A DNA stretch of 64,000 bases from Amoebidium appalachense. Its lineage: Eukaryota > Ichthyosporea. Of this stretch, positions 28,586 to 56,049 are shown piece after piece (within the stretch, counting starts at the first letter, position 1; each line of letters starts with the position of its first letter). Location of the stretch: positions 2,108,001-2,172,000 of the forward strand of contig CAVNZM010000017.1 of NCBI GenBank assembly GCA_963693365.1, read 5' to 3'. The notes below the pieces were generated by a model, which was not told the DNA's origin, ran no database searches, and saw nothing but the letters and a program-made list of their open reading frames with translations. Position numbers and translations under genes: made by a program.

Positions 28586-29341
28586 ACTATGGGGTAGCAA
28601 GACACAAAATCGATTTGCATACTACTGTTGTAGAGCTACCTGATTGGTTAAAATCGAAAACGTATGAACCAATTAAAATCTTTTAACGGAGTTTTTTTTT
28701 GGCGGGAAATTTCGTGATATTACAATATCACGATTCACATCGCAGGCCGCGCGGAGGCATCATCATGGTTGAGCACACTCGCCACACAGTGTGTATACGT
28801 ATATACGGCCCGTTCCAGTTTCTGAGTTTTCGCTTCGCTGTTGAAAACCTCGTTATTTTCCTGTTTCTGTTTTCCCACATGTCTCATTGAAATGTTAGCT
28901 CATTTGCACGCGCCATGTCGTCCAAGCGCTCTTACGAAAGTGCACTTGGCGACCTGGGATTGGGAAACCTGAGCCCAAGGTCCCGAAAGCGAGCATACAA
29001 CCGTGATATACTCGAAACTTGCAAGGAAGCGAAAGAGGGAAGAAACATTAGACGGAAAGCTGAAGAGGGCAAAAATAGAGAGCGTACAAAAGCTGCATGC
29101 ACAGGGCCTTATTGACGACAACGCACAAAGCTTTAGTGTAGAAGATGCTGTTTTGTTTTGGTAATGTTGTTTTTTTTTTTGAGGGGGGGAATTAGAATGC
29201 ATGATTTGTAGCGATTGGTTCAAACAGCACCATATGGCTCCATGGTGTTGACATATAGCAGCTCGCCAAAACCGCAGTATATGGTCGTGCAAATCGATTT
29301 TGTGTCTCTCTACCAGATTTTGTGTCTCTCTACCCCATAGT
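28586..29341. mobile_element. Short terminal-inverted-repeat element (about 756 bp)
   Basis: The left end ACTATGGGGTAG... with GACACAAAATCGATTTGCA is matched in inverse orientation at the right end, which finishes ...CTACCCCATAGT. The right end carries an extra 20-base tandem copy of the AGATTTTGTGTCTCTCTACC block. No clear target-site duplication is visible. The interior holds a short ORF at 28915-29115. The size suggests a non-autonomous DNA transposon. Confidence 0.65.
28915..29115 (+). CDS. Small basic ORF inside the TIR element, function unknown
   Basis: 66 codons start at an ATG with C at -3 and encode a Lys/Arg/Glu-rich peptide (RSRKRAYNRDILETCKEAKE). I do not recognise it. Just past the middle, another frame continues with KLHAQGLIDDNAQ-like coding character, so the original frame may be longer and interrupted by a frameshift. 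It could be a remnant of the element's own protein or chance. Confidence 0.3.
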   Translation: MSSKRSYESALGDLGLGNLSPRSRKRAYNRDILETCKEAKEGRNIRRKAEEGKNRERTKAACTGPY

Positions 29342-30129
29342 GTATGCAACATACCTTCCGTATGGAATATCGAGTTTTCCCTAGCTTTTCATTTATTGCA
29401 TTAGATATCGAAAGCTTGGTCGCAATTACAACAATGGAAAGAGATAGATATCACCATATGCCATGAAATTCATGTGGTTGGGCGGGTGCATGTGCACGTC
29501 GCAGAGGCCCTGCTGAAACTTGTGACCACACCCAAGGGGATATGATCACTACCGAAAATGTAGTGTCCCTAAATATAGAAAGCGTGATGGGACTTGTTAC
29601 CACCTGCAGCCTGCAGCAGGTGCACTGGATCTCTGAGTCACTGGATGTGCAGTCAAAACACAAGGCTTGAATTACTAACACGAATAGCCATTAATTCAAA
29701 TCAGCTGGTACTACTACGAGGATCTTTTACAACATCGATAACATATATATCAAGGCTTTCAAATTGCAACCTGATCGATATACAGTAAGTATCCTGAGAT
29801 TTAACTTGGTGGTGGTCACCATAATGATTAATTGTGGCCATGGCATGCATGACAGTACATGTGTGTGCGTGGTGGTATGCGGTGGTGTACATGTGTGTGC
29901 CTGTCTAGCTGTGTGTGTGAGTGTGGTGTCATGATTGAGTAAACATGTGTACATGTACAAAATAAGCTCCGATTGCGATTGGTTTGCTATGTATTGCGTA
30001 CATAGAATTAAATCCATTAACATCGATTCCCCCCCCCCCCCCCCCAAAAAAAAAAAAAAAAAGGTTCCCCAACTACGGTACAGTCTTTATGTGCATTTGC
30101 AGTCGTGTATTTGGGTTTTTTTTTTTTTT

Positions 30130-30160
<31 letters not shown>

Positions 30161-30678
30161 GGGGGATGTGCTGTTTATTAACGACCTGTAGGTGAGCTGT
30201 GATTGAGTTGTCGGCACCAACACGGTGAAGGCCAACAGTACTTCCACCCAACAAGATTTACAAGTAAAAATCGACGTACACTTATGTACATCATACAGAT
30301 TCATGTGGAGATACGGTATCAGATGCACATCACATTGTGAAGATATATATATATAACGTCACACAGATTTTTTTCTTTTTCTTTTTCTTTTTTTTTAGTT
30401 GTGTTGTGCGGTCACCTGACCATATTGAGAAAGAAAAATACACCGTCTGTTACAGTAAGGCTGTGTTTATCATCCTTGTCGCACGATGCTTGCACGTAAC
30501 ACTGTAGCACACATACGTATATAGCGCCACGCTCAGAATCCTTTGACTCTTAAGATTACGGTGGGAAGTTAGGGTCCCGCACACTGTTAGGTCATCGGCA
30601 ATGCTTGGTGCACACACGCAAAATTTAAGTCGTTACACGCACGCATTCACACGCACAATAGAATAGAACACCCCCCCC

Positions 30679-30709
<31 letters not shown>

Positions 30710-31512
30710 AGTCACACGCACACACAAGTGTCACACGCACACCCACAAAAAACCACCCCCCAACACACAGTGTCACATGTTTTCTGTCACTGGTAGTTTT
30801 GGCTGATCTGTATTCTGCATGTTTCGCAGGCACCCTTACAACCACAACGCCAGCCTGAGAGTGCGTGTAATATGATTATTATAAGATATACTGTAGCAAC
30901 ATCAAACGAATCAGAACATTTATGGTCTATATAGCTATAAGCAGAATATTAGTGTCTGTCTCTGACGGTGTGTACGTGTTCTGCAGTTATGGATAAGAAT
31001 GTGCACACACAATTACCCGGAGATTTAAGTGTACAAATCGTGTTAAACTTTTGTTTTAGAACGCTGTAACTTTGTAATTGTTTTAAGCTTCAATTACAAA
31101 GTAAAAACAGACTATTGGCATGCCCTATCGAAAATATTATCTCATGTGGTTCATATAATGACGTAAATTTCACAAGGTGCACACCGATTTTGTTCGAAAA
31201 CCTACACATTCCTCCCTTATGGTACAGGTACAGGCACACAAGAATCACCATAACACATGTTTCACGATACCTTTTTAAGAATGGCAACATAATATATCCC
31301 CCCGTATAATATCACATTATATGGCGCTATTTCATATTACCTACCGGGTCAAATATCGACGTATGCACCTTCCTCACCCGAACAACGTAAACCACCTACA
31401 CGGAGCTCTCCCCATAATCTCTCAAACCAGACAAACCGTGCCACAGTTACACCATCACCACACATGTACACTTGTCAGGAAATACGAAAGAAAATCCCGT
31501 ACATTTGCAAGC
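29342..31512. other. Intergenic region between the TIR element and the PTB gene
   Basis: Mostly unique AT-rich sequence. It holds a C-run/A-run at 30029-30062, a T-run/G-run at 30117-30165 and a C-run with CA repeat at 30670-30710. No coding exon with family motifs is seen. Confidence 0.5.
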
Positions 31513-45739
<14,227 letters not shown>

Positions 45740-45934
45740 TTTCAAGGTGCGCCTGCAAGCGAAAAGTTTTGTTAGCAACAAAGAGAAACAGGAAAATTCA
45801 AGAAAGGGTAAGGTGGGGGTTGTGATGTGATGTGTGGTGAGGGGTGGGCGGAAGTGAGGGAATGACATAGTGCAGTAAAGAGAGAAGGGCAAGCAGGCAG
45901 GCCGGTGAGTGGACGAGCTCTCTCCCTCTCTCTG

Positions 45935-46005
<71 letters not shown>

Positions 46006-46044
46006 TTTCCCCTCTCTCGCTCTCTTCTTCTTTTTTTTTTTTTT

Positions 46045-46077
<33 letters not shown>

Positions 46078-46862
46078 GGAGAGGACGGGGAGTTGTTAGC
46101 ACCTCATACTCCTATAACTAGAGCAAACAATGCTCATATGCACACTTTCAGGTGTTTCTTCAAGATTCTTGAACTACAAGAAACGAGCGAACTTTGGCAT
46201 ATAGACTATCTATCTTTGAGAATCTAAGCTCGAGAGTACATCATTGGAAGAAGTTGAAAGATTGATGAAAGTAAAGCAGCTCAGAAGAGCTGAATACCTG
46301 TAGGCGACTTAACATCTGCCCTCCTTCCAGCATGGCTGCGGTGGGCTGACCGAAATCTCTATGTAGTTATGAAACTTTTCCAACACGCCGGTTTTTTCTA
46401 ACCGGAAAAACAGCTTCTATAAGAATAAGGGAAAGTCATTAACAGGAGCAACAAAAACTACAGTTGTAAAGAAGAAGACACACATGAAATGCTGATTTAG
46501 AGGATAAGCGTCTCAGAGTTAATCTCTGAAATAGGTACATATAGCTGAGGTGAGGGATGTGCGGTCGAGAACTTTCATAAAAGGGAGTGGGGCGAACGGA
46601 AAGCTCCCTTGTGTGCTCGTCTATGAATGCACATGCCCCAGGGAAAGGAGAAGGGAGAAGGAAAGAGAAAATCAGGCTGTTTTGACGTGGACGAGGATGG
46701 TTCGGAGAGGTGTGGGTAGGGAGGGAAGGAGGGGGGAGGCAGGGAGGGAAAGAAGCAGGGGGAGGTGAGGAGGGAGAGAGTAGCCTCTGTATCTGAATAA
46801 TGTGAATGCATACACGTGTGGTTGTGCGTGTGTGCGTGTGCGTGTGCGTGCGTGTGTGTGTT

Positions 46863-46922
<60 letters not shown>

Positions 46923-47995
46923 TATGTGCGTGTGATGTGTGCGCCTCCGTGGGCGGTGTGTGTGTGCATATGTGTGCGATGCGTTTGTGTGTGTATGCAT
47001 GGGCCCATGTAAGAGTAGAGCAAAGCGAGGAAAAGCAGAACAATTGCTCGTATGTGGGAGTCCCCTAAGAGCATAACAGCATGCACCCCAACCACCTCGA
47101 GAGACAACCTGGTAGGAGACAGCAAGAACGAAGTAGCGCCGAGAGAGATAAAGCGAGGAGACAGGTCAGCTTGAAAGCACTGGCGGATGTTCGGTTTGAG
47201 AATGGCAAAGATGTGCCTGTTAGACTACGAAGAGGGAAAAGTTGAAACAAACGAAAAAATAGACACGAGAGGACACGCTCGTGAAAGTTGCTGTTCGCAG
47301 TTTTCCTCTGTTTTTTCTCGTTCTAGCCCTCTCTCTCTCTCCCCCTCTTTTTTTTTTTTTTTTTTTTTTTTTACAGGCGTTGGGACAGCCTAAATTGGCG
47401 CCGGCACGCACACCGCATGGGGCCAAAGATAGCCTAAAGACATAGACATTATTTATGCAGTTACCATTGCTCATGACAGCATGGTGCCAGTAAAATTTGA
47501 AATGCCCATTATATTTTATAATGACTTTAGTGTAGATTTCGGCAGGTATAATTGGTTATTAAAATATTTTTATTTGGCGAATGCCCGGGAAGACCGGAAT
47601 ACGTAACCTCAGTGTAACGGTGCCTACATATATAGCTACATGTGTGTGTCACGTGTGTAAGTGTGTGTGTGTGTGTGTGTGTTGGGCGTGCGCGTGCGCG
47701 TGTGTGTGTGTGTGACGGTGACGTGTGTGCGTGTGTATGTGTGTTTGGGGGGGGGGGGGGGGGGGGGGGGGAGGGGGGGAGAAAGGAAGGTTGAAGGAGG
47801 GGTGTTTGGCTCTGCGAGAGCTTGCCAATCGATTGCCCACTTACAACCTATGTATACCTACTCGAGCTAAGGCAGCTAATATTAAAACTGTACAGGTTGA
47901 TGCAGAATTGTGACCGATTAGCGCTTATGGTTCAATCATATGGTACTATGTAGTGCCTGTCGGCCTGTCTGTACGGCCCAGCCGTTAGCATATCG
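45740..47995. other. 5' flank of PTB gene and intergenic region
   Basis: A probable 5'-UTR acceptor (CTTGCAG before GCGCACC) lies about 13 bases upstream of the PTB ATG, so a non-coding first exon should lie further right. I see a CT-run/C-run/T-run/G-run block at 45918-46075, a TG array at 46830-46920 and a T-run at 47348-47373. No coding exon is supported. Confidence 0.45.
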
Positions 47996-48543
47996 GCAGA
48001 GTCAACTCAGTGCTCCGAGCAATATTACTCTGCAAAAGCGGAAATGTTTTGCAAATTTAAAAAGCAGAACTACTCCGTTAAAAGCAGAATTATTCTGCAA
48101 ACAACAGAATTATTCTACTAATTATTCTGCAAACAACTGAATTTTCCTACTAAAAGCAGAATTATTCGCTAAAGCAAGCTTATTCTGCTGCCGTGAGCAG
48201 AATAATTCTGCTTTCTGCGGAATAATTATGCACAACGCACATGTACGTATACATACAGTATGCACAGAAGTGACGGAGTTGCAACCAGGCGTGCACACGG
48301 CGCACAGCTATGTATATTTCCACCAAGTCTTGCCCAAAAATGTCAACAAACCCGTGTACGTGAGGGCCCAGTCAAATCGGCAGATCTAAACTAAAAAAAG
48401 TTCACTTGCAAAAAGCATAATTCGGCCTGCAAAAAAATTGATTGCAAACAACTGCAAAAAGTAGAAGTATTCTGCAAAAACAGAATATATACTTCAAAAG
48501 CAGAATTGTTCTGCTTTGCCGCCTGATTTTAGCAGATTTATTC

Positions 48544-48615
<72 letters not shown>

Positions 48616-48745
48616 TGCTTACGACAGCAGAATAAATTTGCATTAGAGAGAATAATTCTGCTTTTGCAGAATAAAAAGGCTTTCTGCAGACCAATTCTGC
48701 TTTTTGCAGAATAATTCTGCTCTGAGCAAGTTGACTCTGTTTATG
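47996..48745. mobile_element. Foldback element built from GCAGAATTATTCTGC-type palindromes
   Basis: The ends are inverted: CAGAGTCAACTCAGTGCTCC on the left and, reversed, CAGAGTCAACTTGCTCAGAG on the right. Between them the 15-base palindrome core and its half-sites recur about twenty times in both orientations, and the centre-right holds an (AT)n run at 48545-48613. No ORF of note. It resembles a foldback or MITE-type element. Confidence 0.6.
48545..48613. repeat. (AT)n microsatellite
   Basis: About 34 uninterrupted AT units inside the foldback element. Confidence 0.97.
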
Positions 48746-48924
48746 TGGTTGGACACTTTCGTGTAGAGCTTGCGCTCGCACACACATGCAGGCACGTACA
48801 CACGTGTGTGTGCTTGCAGTCTCACGCATATATTCACCAATTAACATTACACCGCGCATGCTTATGTCCACAGATACATTGGGAAGTCTTTGAATGCAAA
48901 ACGGGGTGGAGAAGAGAGAGGGAG

Positions 48925-48960
<36 letters not shown>

Positions 48961-50154
48961 GGTCGAGGGTGAGGAGAGGGAGGACCCACCTGCTCCTGCA
49001 CACAGGGTGGGTGCCCCCCCCCCCCTCCCTCCCCACCCTCCCCCCCCCCCCCCCCCCCCCCCCCCCTCTCCTCGAGGTAACCGCAGGGATGTGTGGGTGC
49101 CCCTGCTCTGTGGGTGACCCTGCCCCTCCGGGGAAGAGGTAACCTTCGGGTTGGTGGGGTGGTGGTGCCCCCCTAATCCCCCCCCCCCCCCCTCACCCAA
49201 CGATGGCAAAACAGCTCTCTCCCCCTTGACCCCACCCACCAACCTGTTATTCGGTACCTTCACGGTCAACTACTACAAAAATATGGATTATTGGGGGTGT
49301 CTTTCGCGTGCTCACCATGGAGTGTTCATGTGTTCGTCACGTGCGTGTGTGCACGTGTGTGTGCCGGAACCACTAGTAATGTATTTGTGGTGTGGGTAAG
49401 CTGTGTATCGCATGATGTCACATGATGTGCAGGTGCGCATCGCTGCCGTGTGCACAGTACACCACGTACACATGCATGTGGGGTACATGTGTGCCCAGTT
49501 ACGTGTGAAATACGTCTGAAAGTCTGTGAGTGTGTGTGCGTACGCCCTGTGATTAGACTGGAGACGGGCCCGCGGCCTATTACTAGGGTGGCCGTGGGGG
49601 GGGAAGGGGGGGGAGGGGGGGGGGGGGGGGGGGGGGGAGGGGGAGGAGCGGGGAGGGAGGGGGGGGGGGGGAGGGGGACAGGCGGGGCTCGTACATAGTG
49701 TGTGGCCTGAGTTTTACGTCATCAAGAACTACTAAGTTTCCATGATTAGGTTCTGGAAATGTATCGTTTTGAAACCGCTGCCGCCTTAAACAGTAGCATT
49801 TTAATTTTCTTGCGGATATCTGATATATGCATATATTCCTGGCAGCCTTTGAGGTGGTTGGCTCCCCCCTCCCCCCTCCCCCCTCCCCCCCAGGAGGGAC
49901 TTAACCGTTTTTTTTTTGTTTTTTTTTTGGAAGGAGGGGGGGATGGAGCAGGGGGACCCTCAAAGGTACTCCCCCCCCCCCCCCCCCCCACACACACACA
50001 CCAAAAAAGTGTTGGTTTCGGATTGTCTGCAGCAGAAAGCAACAAAAAGTTGGCAAATACAACAGAATCGTGCAAATGAATAAAGTAGAAAATCTGGCAT
50101 CACCCTTTCATGGCACACTGAGTCTGTCTGTGTGTGTTGAGCTCACTGCATATG

Positions 50155-50166
50155 TGTGTGTGTGTA

Positions 50167-50210
<44 letters not shown>

Positions 50211-50218
50211 ACGGTGTG

Positions 50219-50259
<41 letters not shown>

Positions 50260-50358
50260 GTGCGTGTGTGTGCGTGTGTGTGTGCGTGTGTGTGTGTGTG
50301 CGCGCGTGTGTGCGCGCGCGTGTGTGTGTGTGCATGCGTGCGTGCGCACGTGTGTGCG

Positions 50359-50433
<75 letters not shown>

Positions 50434-50530
50434 GTTGTTTGTATGTGCGCGCGCGCCCCGGCGTGTGTGTGTGCGTGCGTGCATATGTGTGTATGTGTGT
50501 GTGTGTGTGTTTCTGTGTGTGCGTGTGAAC
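50155..50530. repeat. (TG)n tract
   Basis: About 375 bases of TG with CG-rich interruptions. Confidence 0.95.
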
Positions 50531-50920
50531 ACATGCAGGTTAATGTGTGTGTGTACAGCCTATGCATGTTCGTGTCTGTGAGTGTGACTTGACTGCCATG
50601 ATACGTTTAGAAGCAAGAATCAATGCACATCAACAGAAAACAGGACACATATAGCAGGTACAACTATCGCGAGAGAGAGATGAGGGAGAAGAGAAGAAGA
50701 GAGATTGAGGACTAGGGGAAAAATAAGGAAAGGGGGTAAATGTGGATGGAAAGGCGGGTGTACAGGGGGGGAGGGGGGGGGAGGGGGGGGCGGGGCGGGG
50801 GGGGGGGGGGGGGGGGGGAGGCTGCATGGACAAAAACGCAACCCCCTTCGCACACTTTCTCTACCTTGCCTTCGCCCCCCAAAACAAAAATTGATTGAGT
50901 CAAATATTGTGAAATAAATT

Positions 50921-51024
50921 TACACACACGCGCGCGCGCACACACACACATACATACACACACACAGCACACATACACACCGTACACACACACGCTGCCA
51001 AGCACACATAGTATACACCGTGCG

Positions 51025-51068
<44 letters not shown>

Positions 51069-51112
51069 ACACACACACGACACACACCAACACAGACACA
51101 CACACACACACG
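50921..51112. repeat. (CA)n tract
   Basis: CA arrays with CG variants, about 400 bases from the TG tract at 50155-50530 and complementary to it. Confidence 0.95.
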
Positions 51113-51939
51113 TTGTACAGTAGTGACCTTGCCGTTCTGTTTGTGAGATATCATGTATAATACCTTGTTTACGTTTGCGAAATATGGATAGCCAATATGC
51201 TAAGAGCAACTCAACCCACCACAGGTGTTGTTTAAGACGCAAAACACAAAAACACGATGGAAACAAATCAAAAATCCCATTAAAAAGTTCTCAAAGCAGC
51301 TGAGCACTGGTTGTTAGAGTTTACAGAAGGCTTCAATACGATGTAATTCATATCGGGAGCGGGTCATTCCATCAACAATCCGGAAAGCACTAAACGGTGT
51401 TTTCATCCCTTGCAAAGTTGGGCAAAGAACGGTTTTCGAATAAAAGGAAACAAAGCGCAACTGTGTTCCGTGTCCTAACTGTTTTCTGGAGAATCCTAAC
51501 ACCTGCGGCTCGCAAACGACACACTGAATATCATAATTAGAAACGAATTTATAAACAAACAGGCCCACCCACTCGGCCCAACCCAGATCTGAGGCGTGTC
51601 CCACGTGCAGGCACACACACATGTAGACGCAGTCGGCACGGCTGCCCATGGCGCATCAGTACCGTAGCCAAGCTATAGACCAGTTCTACCCAACCCCACC
51701 TTCTCCGACGCCGGGACACCGTAATATAGTATACATGTACGTAGGAATCCAACTAGGAAAAACAAACTTACCGTGCGGCGGTATGCTGTTAAGTTAGAAC
51801 GATTATTCTGCTGTTTCTGTATCACGGGCTCACTCCGTATTACGTACGTATAGTAAGAAAATGGAGGTAAAAATTAACATTAAACGGGAGAAATTTTTTT
51901 AAAAAAAATGAAAAATCAAAAACCTTTTTTTTTTTTTTT

Positions 51940-51988
<49 letters not shown>

Positions 51989-53262
51989 AGGGCAACAACA
52001 ACTTTATTTTCCCGGTATGGTACCCTTCACTATGTGTTGTTGACTCACGGTGCACTAGTCGGACCCAGGTCACGATAGCTAAAGTCATGATGATCTATCA
52101 AGATCTCACTTATTAGTAGTGCCGTGGACACCTTGCAACTGGGGCTACCCATGCATGTATATGTACGGTCCTTACTAATGAAATGGCTTACAACAAGCCA
52201 GTAATGTATCCATAAAAGACCTACTGCTTAATTAGCCTAGCTAGGTTACATGGAAATAATATTAATTTAGTTACAACTGTACCATACAAATATATAGCTA
52301 CTATACACACGCCATGTGATCACGTCGTTCTAAAACCTGAATTCGAATATTCTTGACACCGGTGATTTAGATATCATCTTGTGTCAAACACATGTGTTCC
52401 AGCTTCCAGCATGCATGAAACGTGGGCAACGTTGGTGAGTGCAATAAGGATCAGTTATAATATTGTTATAGTGAACTAACATTCCAAGTCCACAACTGAA
52501 AAAACGGTTAACTCGACATTACGCTTCTGCGCATATGCGTGCATTATTATGTAGCATACAAATTGTATAACAAAAACGTCCAGTCGTTATAGGCTCTCAT
52601 AAGTAGCCTAATTATAAATAGGCTCATGAAGGGTGCCTTTGTGCATGTATTCATATGTAGGTTGCTCGCTTTTTCCAACCCATGCCCAGTGCATTTTGAG
52701 CGAACTCCCGGCGGATCTGCCCGGGCCTAACTGCACTGATTGAAAACACCTGCTAGCACTATCATTAGTACAACGCATATGATTGGCTTGTCAACCGTAG
52801 GTGGTCCTGGGTGGTGCTGTATAAACCAATGGATTTCATTTCCTTAGCAGTAGTTAGTTTTCCTGGGATATCAGATACGTGATTGGGTTATTTAGTATCG
52901 GTCTTCCCTTTGGACTCGGGCATAACAGCCTCATGTGAGCTGATCAGGAGCGGTTAGATATATGCTCGTAAACGTTCAAAGTTTTAAAATTACCATATAT
53001 AGATAAATAATATACGTCATTGGCTATATATCATCTTTAGATCTTACTGTCATCAACGGCAACCAATTATTTCTTGACGCCGCATTTACAAAGGGTCGTG
53101 TAGAAGAACCACCCACGCTTTCACCTTCGTTCGGTACACACGTGCACATGTATAAAGCACAAACCAAAAGAGAAAAAACGACCTCGAAACACTTTTTGTG
53201 GAACCTCTACTGTTAGGAATAACTAGCATTTAGATGTGCACAAAAACACACGTGTAGTGAAA

Positions 53263-54330
53263 ATGATGCAACAAGACATTCGCGGTGCCACCCTGGCATC
53301 GGGGTACAAGGGGAGCACCGATGGGAACATGACCATCAGACAGTTCAACACCTCACAATACGACTTTCCGGGCTCCAAAAGCTCGTGTACAGCAATAGCG
53401 TGCATGGCCGCAGTTCGTTTCCTGCAACACAAAGGAAAATACCAACAGTGCATATACACCAATGATCACGTCATGGAACTCATTGCACAAGGTGTTGTGT
53501 GGCATTCTCTCTGGCTGGCTGCCGGAGACGGAACCCGCTCGCCTTACTCGCAAGATGAGCTCGAATCCATGAGCAAACTATCCCTCGCTAGCTCACCCTC
53601 TTTCGAAGCATCAAACAGTGATACGGGTCTTCCAAAAACCCCATCCACAGACAGCCTCCTAGGAACAAGCATGGCCACACCGGATGAGGTGTGTGGTTTG
53701 GAGGGGATGCCGTTAAAGGCGACACACAACTGCTACGCCGGATATCTCACTTCTGGGTGTGCCTTTGGGCACACACTTGAGCAATCGATACGGTTGATCT
53801 TTAAAGACGACACGGAAAGCAAGAGTGGATGGTTTTCCGGGCCGAACGAAACCACACAGGAGCCTCGCAAGACCGTGCAAGCGTTTGTTCTCACAACGAA
53901 AGGATACAGTTCTCTCATTGGGCGGATGGGGCAAAAAGCGATTGTATTCGACAGCCACAAACGCTCACACACAGACGGTCTCGCCTATGTAAACAAAGGG
54001 TTCGGGCAGGCGATATTGGTGATGTGCAACGACGCAGACACGCTTATCCGATATTTGAAGGCACTATACGCAGTTACAGGTGGTGGTTCCATGTACACAT
54101 TGCAAGAAGTGGGATTGAAAGACGAGCAAGTTTGTACCGAACCTACCGAAGGGGAGGTTGAGGTGGGATGGAAATTGGGAAGTGCCGTTTCTGCGAAGAT
54201 AAAACGCGCCTTCAGCCCGTCGTTGTGGGCGGCTGCCGTATCGGGGTCAGCATCTTCGGCCACCGGGTTACCTCAGGCTGTGAGCGCTGGCACAGGTTCA
54301 CAAAGAGGAACACGCGGTGTTTTGGCTTGA
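53263..54330 (+). CDS. Single-exon putative cysteine peptidase (C76/herpesvirus-tegument-DUB-like signature)
   Basis: 355 codons, starting at the first of two adjacent ATGs (A at -3); an in-frame stop lies at 53224, so no longer start is likely. The sequence has two landmarks: an N-terminal Cys in GSKSSCTAIACMAAVRF and, about 190 residues later, VFDSHKR followed by an ILVMCNDADTLIRYLKALY helix. A Cys before a helix plus a late DSH fits papain-like peptidases of the type found in C76 deubiquitinases and their cellular relatives. This assignment is from motif memory and is tentative. The middle is Ser/Thr-rich; the C-terminus is Ala/Ser/Gly-rich and basic. There is no signal peptide or membrane segment. 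Codon use is GC-richer than the flanks and the gene lacks introns, unlike its neighbours, which would fit a retrocopy or acquired gene. Confidence 0.6.
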   Translation: MMQQDIRGATLASGYKGSTDGNMTIRQFNTSQYDFPGSKSSCTAIACMAAVRFLQHKGKYQQCIYTNDHVMELIAQGVVWHSLWLAAGDGTRSPYSQDELESMSKLSLASSPSFEASNSDTGLPKTPSTDSLLGTSMATPDEVCGLEGMPLKATHNCYAGYLTSGCAFGHTLEQSIRLIFKDDTESKSGWFSGPNETTQEPRKTVQAFVLTTKGYSSLIGRMGQKAIVFDSHKRSHTDGLAYVNKGFGQAILVMCNDADTLIRYLKALYAVTGGGSMYTLQEVGLKDEQVCTEPTEGEVEVGWKLGSAVSAKIKRAFSPSLWAAAVSGSASSATGLPQAVSAGTGSQRGTRGVLA

Positions 54331-55293
54331 AATCTACCGGAATTTCAACGGGGTTATCGATTTGTACGCACACAAATTCTATTAGTGTTTGAAGCCGGGG
54401 TGTTAATTTGTATATGGGCCCCTGCCCGACCGAAAGAAAGAGAGTGTGTGTATGAACGAACTCCAGGTGAGAGTTGGCAGTTGTTCCCGCAAAGAGTATT
54501 TAAAATTCGTCGAAGTGTGGTTTCGAAGAGCATGACGTGCATGCATTGTTGTAAAATGGGAAATACGAACGCTGTTTTGTTGATTCTGGGTGGGTGGGTG
54601 TATGAGGGTAATAACGAGATTCGAGTTACGATTTTCTTGTTCGAAAGAATACGTAGGAATACGCCGCGGTGACTGAATACATAGATAACAATGTAAAATC
54701 ATGCTGTTTTGCCTGTTTTACCTGTTTTACCTTTAACAGTTTGAACTGGTTTCCGGAACACGCCTAGCCCTGACCTGGCCACATATATCAGAAAGGAGTT
54801 TTAAACAGCACAACAGTTGTTTTTGGAAACTTAACATTACATTGAATACTTATTCCGTCGTTAAAACATCGTCACCCCAATAATCCCCCTTTCGTATAAC
54901 TTTGAAGTCAGAAGTTTCGACATGCTTGTCTCCCTATAATATGCTGGTCTCACTTAGGTTTAGGTGGGGGGGGACTCTGCACGATTTTTCTGGATGTAAG
55001 AGAGGGTTTTGGAATGGATGCCATCTGAAGACGAAATAAAAGAAATAAAGGTGTCGTTGGTTTAGCACGTCGCATCATCCTCTACGGGCCTAGTCTATAT
55101 TAAATTAGAAAGTCAAAAACCTGCACACACGCACACGACTATAGGCATGCACACACAAATACTGTGTGCACATGTACATGCACTAACATGCCATGCGTAT
55201 GCTTAACCCCACTAGTGCTACCAGTGGATACAATCGCGCACCATGACACATGCACACACACACGCACACGCACAAGCACACGCACGCACGCAT

Positions 55294-55347
<54 letters not shown>

Positions 55348-55835
55348 GCACACACGCAGACACACGTGTATGCATGCACACGCTAGCACACACGCGCCCA
55401 AATGCAGACACACAAAGGTACTCGTGGACCACTGCTTCCATTCCGGCATGCACTACAGTGAGACGATGAAAAGCCTTGGCCATGCAAACCACAGGTGCAT
55501 GCACCCATAGTGTGCCTAACACCTTTGAATGCAAGAATAGATCAGTCTATATTTATTTTGAATATGGGCAATACCTTTCGTCTGCAAATACTTCTCATTT
55601 GTACAGTGGAGGAGGTAGTCTGATCTCCCCCTTCCCCTTCCCCTCCCCCCCCCCCCCCCCCCCCCCCCCACACAAAAAAAAAAAAAAAGGAAAAGACCCT
55701 GAGAACGAAAACAGAAGAAAGGATGGGAAACTCCACGGAGTGTATTCAGTAGAAACCGTACGTTCGAATACGAGGTAAGATCGGGAACATGTGCTAAAAA
55801 AGGACATAATATTGACCCCCCCCCCCCCCCCCCCA

Positions 55836-55875
<40 letters not shown>

Positions 55876-56049
55876 AGGCACGCACACAAGGACGCAGACA
55901 TGCACACACGCACACACACACAAAAACAAACAAAACAACACTACGGTGGGATGCTGAGCGAATTAGAACCAAACAACATATATTGGGAGGACAGGAAACA
56001 AAAAAGAGGGAGCAAGGAGCCCGAGTCTTCAAGGGGCGCGGGGAGGGGG

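Larger units (their letters stand above)
48746..53262. other. Intergenic region with simple repeats, no gene recognised
   Basis: G- and C-runs lie at 48930-48960, 49014-49065 and 49598-49672. TG arrays are at 50155-50530, a G-run at 50767-50820, CA arrays at 50921-51112 and a T-run/G-run at 51925-51987. From about 51120 to 53220 the sequence is unique and AT-rich with no convincing frame. The promoter of the gene at 53263 should lie at its right end. Confidence 0.5.

Noticed and set aside
54385-54672. 95-codon ORF after the peptidase-like gene
   Set aside because: No motif, different composition, and most likely 3' untranslated sequence.
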